Shown here: positions 32,919 to 40,400 of the stretch, piece after piece
Layout: each line of letters opens with the position of its first letter
How positions within the stretch are numbered: the first letter of the stretch is position 1
Source of the DNA: Winogradskya consettensis
GTDB taxonomy: Bacteria; Actinomycetota; Actinomycetes; Mycobacteriales; Micromonosporaceae
Length of the DNA: 64,000 nt
Direction of reading: 5' to 3'
Assembly (NCBI RefSeq): GCF_018332715.1
Contig: NZ_BOQP01000056.1
Location: forward strand, 19,137-83,136
Made by a program: the position numbers and the translations under genes
The notes under the pieces: model-generated
The model's database searches: none
What the model saw: the letters and a program-made list of their open reading frames with translations, nothing else
Told to the model about the DNA's origin: nothing

Positions 32919-34004
32919 CTAGTAGGCGCTGCCGAGGTCCGTCTTGGCGGAGGCCTCGTCGTATTCGCGGTCGGCGATGATGATGTCCTCGGGGATGGGC
33001 TCGCCGTTGAAGAACTTGGTGGCGGTCTCGAACGCGAGCGGGCCGAAGCGCGGGTTGCTCTCGATCACCGCGGAGATCCAGCCGTCGACGATGCCCTGGA
33101 CGGCACCCTTCGTACCGTCGATGGACACGATCTTGACGTCGCCCTTGGCCTTGCCGGCGCCCTTGAGCGCGACCTCGGCACCGAGCGCCATCTCGTCGTT
33201 CTCGGCGTAGATCCCGTTGATGTCCGAGTTGGACTGCAGCAGCTGCTCGGTGACCTTCTGGCCCTCCTCGCGGGAGAACTGCCCGGTCTGCTCGAACGAG
33301 ATCTTGATCTCCGGGGCGACCTTGGCGATCTGGTCCTTGAAGCCCTTGGTCCGCAGCGTGGTGACGTTGTTGCCGGGGGCGCCGAGCAGGATCGCGACCG
33401 AACCCTTGTTGCCCAGGGCCGCCGCCATCTTGTCCGCCGCGCGCTGACCCTGCTTCTCGAAGTCCGACCCGATGAAGGTCAGGTAGTCGGTGCAGGAGTC
33501 GGCGTTGATCTTCCGGTCGATGGTGATGATCGGGATCTTCTTGGCCGACGCCTTGGCGAAGACCGAGTCCCAGCCGTCGGAGTTCAGCGGGGCGATGACC
33601 AGCAGCTGGACGCCCGAGTCGATCATCTGCTCGACGTCACTGATCTGCTTGTTGAACTGGGAGTTCGCGTTGGTGGCCTGCAGGTTGGCCGCCGGGATGC
33701 CGAGCTTGGCGGCCTCGTCCTTGATGGACTGGGTCTCGGCGATCCGGAACGGGTTCGCCTCCTTCTCCGACTGGGAGAAGCCGATCTTCGCGGTCTTCAG
33801 GTCGATCTTCGTGCCGCCGAACTGGTCGAGGGTGCACGACTTGGCGCCGGGGGCGGCGGACTCGGCGACCTGCGCGCCGGCGGATGCGTTGCCACCGGAG
33901 GTGGACGGGGTGTCGCTGTCCTCCGACTTCGCGCAGGCGCTGACGAGCAGGAGGGTGGCTCCAAGGGTGATGACGGCGGGTCGAATCCGAGAAAGCGCTC
34001 TCAC
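32919..34004 (-). CDS. sugar ABC transporter substrate-binding lipoprotein (YtfQ-like)
   Basis: A 361-residue lipoprotein: LLLVSAC gives Cys24 as the lipid anchor, followed by a Ser/Gly/Ala linker and a periplasmic-binding-protein type I (LacI-like) fold. Landmarks are KIGFSQSEKEANPFRIAET, NDEMALGAEVALKGAGKA and VSIDGTKGAVQGIVDGWISA, close to YtfQ (galactofuranose) and ribose/arabinose binding proteins. It starts with GTG, with GGAG 8 bases upstream. It is the first gene of the operon, followed by the GH2 enzyme after 13 bases. A LacI-type palindrome overlaps the first codons. Confidence 0.92.
   Translation of the reverse strand: MRALSRIRPAVITLGATLLLVSACAKSEDSDTPSTSGGNASAGAQVAESAAPGAKSCTLDQFGGTKIDLKTAKIGFSQSEKEANPFRIAETQSIKDEAAKLGIPAANLQATNANSQFNKQISDVEQMIDSGVQLLVIAPLNSDGWDSVFAKASAKKIPIITIDRKINADSCTDYLTFIGSDFEKQGQRAADKMAAALGNKGSVAILLGAPGNNVTTLRTKGFKDQIAKVAPEIKISFEQTGQFSREEGQKVTEQLLQSNSDINGIYAENDEMALGAEVALKGAGKAKGDVKIVSIDGTKGAVQGIVDGWISAVIESNPRFGPLAFETATKFFNGEPIPEDIIIADREYDEASAKTDLGSAY
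33989..34004 (-). promoter_or_regulatory. candidate LacI-type operator at the start of the sugar operon
   Basis: GAGAAAGCGCTCTCAC is an imperfect palindrome around the core AGCGCT, with six of eight base pairs symmetric, similar in style to operators of LacI-family sugar repressors in actinomycetes. It overlaps the GTG start of the binding-protein gene. No regulator gene is in the window. Confidence 0.4.
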
Positions 34005-34137
34005 AGGGGTGCTCCTTAGCGCGGGAATATCGGTAAGTAACTATCCCGAAACACATTCACGCACTAACGAACTTTTCCTGTCAAGGACTAACCACAACCG
34101 AACGTTCCTGCTCAGAGCCAAAAAGGATCGATCAAGA
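34005..34137 (-). promoter_or_regulatory. promoter region of the sugar operon
   Basis: 133 bases, more A/T-rich than the surroundings, between the end of the toxin-associated gene set and the binding-protein gene. It must contain the operon promoter; I cannot fix the -10 and -35 boxes. No clear terminator for the upstream gene set is seen here. Confidence 0.45.
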
Positions 34138-34893
34138 TCATGATTGGACGAACGCTGCGGACTGCAACAGCAGCGCGAGAGCGCGATGTTCGTCGGCGGC
34201 GTCCGGCGTGGGCAGTGCCGTGCCGGCGGCCCGCACGTGGGTGAGCAGGGCGGGATCGGGGGCCAGCCCGTACGTCCGCACGTAGTACGTCACCGACTCG
34301 GTCCACAGCCAGCGCCCATCGGTGCGGTAGGTCATCGGGACCACGGCTCCCCGGGACGGCTCGACGACATCGGGCAGGGCCGAGCCGGTACCGAACACCG
34401 GTGCGCCGGCGTCCAGCCACGTCACGACCTGCCCCCGGTCGGCGCCGGTGAGCAGCTCGTGGCCGGGTTCGAAGCGGGCGCCCCGATCGTCCACGACGTC
34501 GAAGACCTTGGCGACCCGGATCGGGTGCGGCTCGGCGGCCGTCCACAACAGGGCGCCGGCGTTGCGGGCCGCGCGTACGTCCACTGTGGGCTTCTCGCCG
34601 GTGCGGTAGACCCGCATCCCTGGCACGGCCTGCCCGTCAGCAGTCTCGAGCACGAAGACCCGCTCCGGTTCGGGGGCGCCCAGCCACCAGGCCCGCCACA
34701 GAGCGACCGCACCCGGGAGTTCGCGCGCGACCCGGACCGCGGCGACGTCGGCGTCGTCGCCCGGCTCCCGTCCGGTCAGGTCGAGCAGCGGGGGCACCGC
34801 CTGGCCGAACGTGCGCGGATTGGGCAGCGAGGGAACGAACGTCACGAGGGCACCAGGGGCTTCCGGGGTCGGGTACGGGGCACCGGCGGACAA
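34138..34893 (-). CDS. toxin-locus paralog C, N-terminally short (candidate immunity-type protein)
   Basis: A 251-residue protein of no named family. It aligns along its length with the C-terminal two thirds of the gene at 36438: LPGAVALWRAWW against VPGAIALWRAWR, ARNAGALLWTA against ARGRSALLWTA, and MTYRTDGRWLWTESVTYYVR against ASFRTDGTWIWTDAVPYYLR. It lacks the ~110-residue N-terminal part and an internal piece of about 25 residues. The start is unsure: TTG 34893 is the first possible start; a GTG at ALVTFVP is another. It is the last of four co-oriented genes after the giant toxin gene. It may be a degenerate or specialised immunity-type copy. Confidence 0.7.
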   Translation of the reverse strand: MSAGAPYPTPEAPGALVTFVPSLPNPRTFGQAVPPLLDLTGREPGDDADVAAVRVARELPGAVALWRAWWLGAPEPERVFVLETADGQAVPGMRVYRTGEKPTVDVRAARNAGALLWTAAEPHPIRVAKVFDVVDDRGARFEPGHELLTGADRGQVVTWLDAGAPVFGTGSALPDVVEPSRGAVVPMTYRTDGRWLWTESVTYYVRTYGLAPDPALLTHVRAAGTALPTPDAADEHRALALLLQSAAFVQS

Positions 34894-34918
34894 CCCCGCC
34901 CGGCGGCATGCGTAGCTG

Positions 34919-35854
34919 TTACTCGTCGTCGACGACCGTGCCGGCGCCGACTCGTTGCAGGGCGGCGAGTGCCCGGTGCACGGCGACCGCGTCGGCCTGC
35001 CACAGCAGATAACCGGTCTCGCGCAGGTGCTCGAGCAGGGCCGGGTCGCCGAGGACGCCCTGGTCCGCGAGCCGGTCGGCGATCGCGTCGGGCCAGACCC
35101 AGCGGCCGTCCGTACGCACCCCCGGGGTCATCAGCGTCGCTTCCCGAAGGTATTCCAGAGCCGCGGCCCGCTCGTCCCCGTCGAGCGGCGCCGAGCCTGG
35201 TCCTTCGAGCTCGGCGAACCGGATCTCCGGCGTCGGGTACGGGGCCCAGATCAGGGCCGATCCCGCCCGGGCCGCCCACTGGTAGGCGGGCAGGGGCATG
35301 TCACCGCGGTACACCTCGACCTGCGACGTCAGGTCGCCCGCGTCGATCAGTGCCTGCCGGGCGGCGGCGGCCACCCCGGGCAGTTCCTCGGGGGCGACGT
35401 CGCTCTCCACCACGTAGATCCGGGTGAACGAGTCGTCGCGGACCCGCCAGCCCCGCCACACCCCGCTGGTCTCGCTGGGGTCGAGCGCTTCCAGGACGAT
35501 GTCGTCGTACACGTCGGTCTGGTCGTCGTCGCCCGAGACGTCGAGCAGGGGCGGGACGAAACCCTGGTACATCTCGAGTGCATCCGGTGGCACGGGGATG
35601 AACGGCGTGGCCGGTGTCGGGTCGGCCGGGCCGTCGACCGGTGCCGGCAGCGCTGTCCCGGCCGGGAGGACCGCGGCCAGCACGGCGATCTCGTCAGCGG
35701 TCATGTCGAACGCGTCGACGAGCGCGGCGGCGCACATCTCGAACCTGCCGTCGGCCAGCGTGAACCGCAGATCCGCCACGGTGTCGTCGGGGAGCCGGCC
35801 GGCCGCGCGCAGCAGCAGCAGGTGCAGCTGGGCGGCTACGGGTGCGTCGATCAC
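34919..35854 (-). CDS. toxin-locus paralog B (candidate immunity-type protein)
   Basis: A 311-residue acidic protein, a paralog of the genes at 36438 and 34138. It shares an N-terminal helical part (LHLLLLRAAGRLPDDTVADL against ELLLRLAGWAPDDLISDA), the WRGW/WRAW element, a TDGRWVWPDA element and the C-terminal HRALAAL. It starts with GTG overlapping the stop of the T7SS-associated gene, with GGAGGG in front. No catalytic motif, signal peptide or membrane span is visible. Its position after a polymorphic toxin gene and the presence of diverged copies suggest immunity or a chaperone-like role. This is inferred. Confidence 0.75.
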   Translation of the reverse strand: MIDAPVAAQLHLLLLRAAGRLPDDTVADLRFTLADGRFEMCAAALVDAFDMTADEIAVLAAVLPAGTALPAPVDGPADPTPATPFIPVPPDALEMYQGFVPPLLDVSGDDDQTDVYDDIVLEALDPSETSGVWRGWRVRDDSFTRIYVVESDVAPEELPGVAAAARQALIDAGDLTSQVEVYRGDMPLPAYQWAARAGSALIWAPYPTPEIRFAELEGPGSAPLDGDERAAALEYLREATLMTPGVRTDGRWVWPDAIADRLADQGVLGDPALLEHLRETGYLLWQADAVAVHRALAALQRVGAGTVVDDE

Positions 35855-36363
35855 AGCGATCCCTCCGGGGTGGTCACGAACTCACCGGCCAGGCGAGCGG
35901 GGACCGGGCTGTTCGGGTTGACCAGGACGTCGGCGCCGTCCGGCAGCAGCGCGCGGAGCTCGGCGGCGTCGACCAGGCGCCAGTCCGGCGACGCGATCCG
36001 CAGCCGGTGGGGCTCGCTGGTGGCGACCACGACGCACCTGACACCGTCGTCCGCCCGCAGGATCAGCGGCCGCCCGTCGCCGTTCAGCGCGATCTCCATG
36101 GTCGAGTCGCGCAGCACGGTCAGCAGGTCGTCGATCTCGGCGTCGCCGGCGAGCGCGACCCGGATCAGGGCCTCGATCGGATCCGTGGGCGAATTGTCGT
36201 CCACCGGCCGATAGTCAGGGTTGCTGCGGAACGGTCCGAGCGTGCCGTCGTCGCGCCGCGGCCACAGGCCGATCACCGCGTCGACCGGCGGGTCGTCGTC
36301 GCTGTCCGGCAGCCAGCCCGGGTCGATGAGCAGGAGATGCTCGTCCACGGCGGCGTCAGTCAT
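35851..36363 (-). CDS. type VII secretion system-associated (SseB-like) protein
   Basis: A 170-residue soluble acidic protein. The sequence LLLIDPGWLPDSDDDPPVDA, the repeated P-D-x-P-T-D stretch (SNPDYRPVDDNSPTDPIEAL) and the C-terminal LLPDGADVLVNPNSPVPARL follow actinobacterial proteins annotated as T7SS-associated with an SseB-like domain. I take the ATG at 36363; another ATG lies three codons upstream. It overlaps the next gene by four bases. Its presence links the giant toxin to export by a WXG100/ESX-type system, although no ESX core gene is in the window. Confidence 0.75.
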   Translation of the reverse strand: MTDAAVDEHLLLIDPGWLPDSDDDPPVDAVIGLWPRRDDGTLGPFRSNPDYRPVDDNSPTDPIEALIRVALAGDAEIDDLLTVLRDSTMEIALNGDGRPLILRADDGVRCVVVATSEPHRLRIASPDWRLVDAAELRALLPDGADVLVNPNSPVPARLAGEFVTTPEGSL

Positions 36364-36437
36364 GCCTGGCATTCGACCACGGGCCGCCGCCCGGCCGGGA
36401 ACGCCGTCGCCGGTCATGCCCCATCGCCCGGGCGTTC

Positions 36438-37472
36438 TTACCCGACTAACGCCGCCAGCGCGCGATGCTCGGTGACCGCGTCGACCACGGGCGGCCGGTA
36501 GCTCAGTGACCGGATGTGCGCGAGCAGGTCCTCGTCCGGGCTGAGCGCATACGTCCGGAGATAGTAGGGAACCGCGTCGGTCCAGATCCAGGTCCCGTCG
36601 GTCCGGAAGCTCGCCGGGACGACCGGCCCGGCGCCGTCGTCGAAGATGTCCGGCTCCTGGGCCGTGGTAGCCAGCAGGACCGTGCCGGCGTCCAGGTAGG
36701 CGAGCACCCGGTCGAGCTCGTCGCCCGCGCCGATCAGCGGGTGCTCGGCGGTGAACTGGCCACCGAGCACCGGGTCGTAGGAGTCGAACACCCGGGCGAT
36801 CGTCATCGGCGCGCCCTTGCCGGCCGTCCACAGCAGCGCGGACCGACCCCGTGCGAGCCGCTGGTAGCCGGGCAGGTCGGCGCCGGGGCTGAACACCTCG
36901 GCCTGCGGGTCCTCGACACCGGCTGCGGCGAGGGCCTGCTGCAGCCACGCGGCCACGCCCGGTAGTCCCGCGGCGTCGCCGTCCGACTCCAGCAGGTAGA
37001 CCCGGACCGGACCGGCGGCGATCCGATCGGGCTGCGGCGACCGCCAGGCCCGCCAGAGGGCGATCGCGCCCGGCACCTGATCGAGCGCCGCGAGGACCGC
37101 CCGGTCGATCGCGTCCAGATCCTGGCTGTTCGTCAGGTCTAGGACCATGGGGAGCGGTTCGTCGCGGTTCGGCAGCAGCGGTGCGAACTCGAACGCGGGG
37201 TGGGCACCGGGCTCCAGCGCGGGCACGGCAGTGGCCAGCGCCGCGACCTCGGGCACGTCGGGAAGCGTCAGCACGAGCAGCTCGGCGTCCTCCGCGCGGA
37301 TCGGCAGCCGCCCGGAGACGACCGCGCCGAGCAGCGACCGGGCTACCTCGGAGACCCGGCCCTCGGCGAGCCGCCCCCGGGCGTCGCTGATCAGGTCGTC
37401 GGGCGCCCAGCCCGCGAGCCGCAGCAGCAACTCGTGGTACCGCGGGATCAGCCGGTCGTCGGGCTGGCTCAT
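36438..37472 (-). CDS. toxin-locus paralog A (candidate immunity protein)
   Basis: A 344-residue acidic soluble protein immediately after the giant toxin gene (16-base gap). It has a helical N-terminal part (HELLLRLAGWAPDDLISDAR), a central IALWRAWRSP element, ALLWTAGKG, and a C-terminal RTDGTWIWTDAVPYYLRTYA followed by EHRALAALV. The same layout recurs in the genes at 34919 and 34138. AGGAG lies 8 bases before the ATG at 37472. No enzyme motif is visible. Being the first gene after a toxin with a C-terminal ADP-ribosyltransferase makes it the best immunity candidate. This rests on position, not on a known family. Confidence 0.75.
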   Translation of the reverse strand: MSQPDDRLIPRYHELLLRLAGWAPDDLISDARGRLAEGRVSEVARSLLGAVVSGRLPIRAEDAELLVLTLPDVPEVAALATAVPALEPGAHPAFEFAPLLPNRDEPLPMVLDLTNSQDLDAIDRAVLAALDQVPGAIALWRAWRSPQPDRIAAGPVRVYLLESDGDAAGLPGVAAWLQQALAAAGVEDPQAEVFSPGADLPGYQRLARGRSALLWTAGKGAPMTIARVFDSYDPVLGGQFTAEHPLIGAGDELDRVLAYLDAGTVLLATTAQEPDIFDDGAGPVVPASFRTDGTWIWTDAVPYYLRTYALSPDEDLLAHIRSLSYRPPVVDAVTEHRALAALVG

Positions 37473-37488
37473 CGGGGTCTCCTGCTCG

Positions 37489-40400
37489 TCATCCCCAGCC
37501 GCCCAGCAGCTTGGGGTCATAGCCCTTCGGCGCGATCTCGGTCGCGTACACGTGGTAGTACCGCCCGCCGCCCGGCTTGAACCGCTCGACCACGCGGGTG
37601 ACCCGGAAGCGTGTACCCGGCAGCATCAGGATCTCGTCCTCGGACGCGAACACCGAGAAGATGTCGATGTCGCGGCCGCCGTAGCCCTTGAGATCCATGT
37701 CCAGCAACATGCCCGGCTTGCCCTCCGGGATGAAGCCGATGCTGGTCTGCTTGTCCCGGCTCGTGCTGCTCAGGTGCTTCATCGAGAACTCGTGACCGGG
37801 CACGTAGTCGAAGTTGTACTCGTTGCCACGGTAGACCTGCACGCCGCGGACCGCCGGGAGCATGCGCAGCGCGTCGATCGCCATGTCGTTGTGGATACGC
37901 ATCTCTTTCCACACGGCGGGGGCGAGGCTGACCAGTCGCTTCTCCATGTCGTACTTCAGGTAGGACATCTCCTTGTGGTCGTAGTAGTACGACGCCGTCC
38001 GGTAGCGGGCACGCAGGTCGCGCAGGGTCGGGTCGTAGCGCAGGAAGCCCGCGGTGTTCGACTGGTCGGTCGCGCCGCCCTCGAGGTCCTTGCTGAGCAG
38101 CACTGCCATGTCGTCGTACGTGCTCTGCGCGTTCGTGGGTGACTGGTGGTTCGCCTTGTGCGCCATCGCGCCGTTCATGATCCGGAAGTTGCCGCTGGTG
38201 TACATCCAGACGCCGAAAGTCTGCGCCTTGCTGATCCGGAACAGCATCTGGCGCATGTCGACGCCGTTGCGCCGCTGCCAGTTGAGCAGGCGGGCGCTCG
38301 GATACTTGACGTCCCAGGCCATCCGCTGCAGGTCGTCGTAGAGCCGGTTGAACAGGGCCCGCTCCGTCGAGCCGACCGCGTCGAAGTAGCCGAGCTCGCC
38401 GCCCTCGACCCGGCGCCAGTACAACCCCTCGTACGGCGTGTGCTGGCGGCGGGTGTTCGGCCCGAGGTCGCCGGACTTGTTGCCGTTGACGACCTGGTTG
38501 GCGATCAGGCGGACGTAGACCTCGTCGGCTTCCTTGGCGCTGGAGATGCGTACGCCGCGGATCGAGGTGTCGGCCATCTCGGCGCCGACCATGGTCTCGC
38601 GCAGGTTGGCGTACCCGTTGGTCATCTGGTGACCAGCCAGGATCTGCAGGAAGTCCGTGGTCTTCACGCCGGGCACGTTGAGCAGCCGGAACATCGTGAT
38701 GGTCCGGGCCGCCCGCCAGGAGATGAACTGGCCCTCGCGGGCGAGCTCCCTCAGCAGCGTCAGGTCGGCACCGTGGTTGTCGTCGACGACGAGCTGCGAG
38801 GCCAGCACGTCGCGGCCGAAGATGTCGCGGTTCTCCTTGTCGTTCTGGATGCCGTTCTTCGCGAGGACCGACCGGACCTCGGCGCGGACCGCGGGGCTGT
38901 CGATGAAGGCGCGCATCTTCTTGAGCTGCTGGGTCCAGAGGCCGAGCTGGTCGGCGAGCTTCCAGTCCTGGCGGTTGAAGATGTCCTGCACCAGACCCTT
39001 GAGCAGGGCCTCGCCCTCGCTGATGTCGGCGGCGGCGCGGTAGAAGTCGCCGACGACGCGTTTGTCGACCTCGGCCAGCGCGCGGTAGTGCGGGTTCTTC
39101 TGCAGCCAGGACGTGTTGCCGTACGCCTGCGTCAGCACGTTGTACAGCCGCACCTTGGCGGCCCGGCCCGCCAGCGCCGCCTGGCCGGAGGCGAGGAACG
39201 TGGTGGCGAGGTCCCGCTCGTAGTCGCGTTCCCGGCCCGGCATGAGCTGACGCATCGCCGGCTCGTCCAGCAGCGGGCGGCGCGCGTAGGGGCGGCCCCA
39301 CGGGGCGAGCCGCCGCGCGTCGGCGAGGTCGTCGGTCAATGGGCCGTCACTGAGGAACGTGCGGGGCTCGGCAACCTCGGTGGCGGGGGTGTCGGTGGCT
39401 GGGGACTCGTACGTGCGCCAGGCACCGGTCGGCGGAATTTTGGGCCGGGGGCGCCCGTCCGCGTCGTAGCCCGCGGTGCCGGACACGAAGCTGTGACCGG
39501 ACGGCGAGACCCAGGCGGGCGCGTCGGCGGCGGTGACGCGGGTGCCGGGCAGCAGCCGGGCGAGCTGGGCGGCGTACCCGTCGGGCACACCGGTGTCGCA
39601 GACGACCAGGGTGATCGGCTGACCGTGCCAGCGCTTGTCGGCGCGGATCTCGGCGGCGAGCTCGGCGACGGGGACAACCTTGCCGCCCCGGACAAGGCCG
39701 TCGCGGGTGCCGTGGTCGTAGAGCGCGTACTCGCCGGGAACCACCGGGGTGACGCGGCCGGCGGGGTCGTCCGCGCTCAGGTGCGAGACGACGACGGTGC
39801 CGTCCGGCTCGGACGACAGCCCGGTCTCCTGCTGCCGCTCGGCGCGGGCAGCCAGGTCCGGGGTCAGCGGCTGGTCCGCGGTGCTCCGGGCGAGATACGG
39901 CCCGTCGGTCGAGGTGGTCGTGATGGCCGAGACCGGATCCGTCCGGTACGTGTGCCAGTTCCCGGTCGGCGGCAGCTGGGGCCGGGGCCGGCCGTCCGGG
40001 GCGTACGCGCTGGTCGCGGACGCGATCGCGGTGCCGCTCGGAGTCGTCCACGCCGTGGTGCCCGCCACCCGGACGTCGGTGCCCGGCAGCAGCTGCGACA
40101 GGCGCCGGGCGTAGGCGGGCGGCACGTCCGCGACGAGGTTGACCGGCTGTCCCTGCCACCGTTGATCGTTGCGGAGCCGGTCGGCGAGGACCTGCTCCGA
40201 GGGGACGGGACCGGGACCGGTCAGCGTGTAGTTCCCGGCCGGCCCGGTGAACGTGGTCGTGCCGGGGCCGAAGGTGCGGGTGACCGTACGGTCGTTCTGC
40301 GGCTCCCGCGTGGTGCCGGTCTCCAGGGCCGGGGTGGGGGTGGCCAGGCGCACGTCCGACGGGACATCGATGCCGACGCGCCACAGGTTGGCGTACATGT

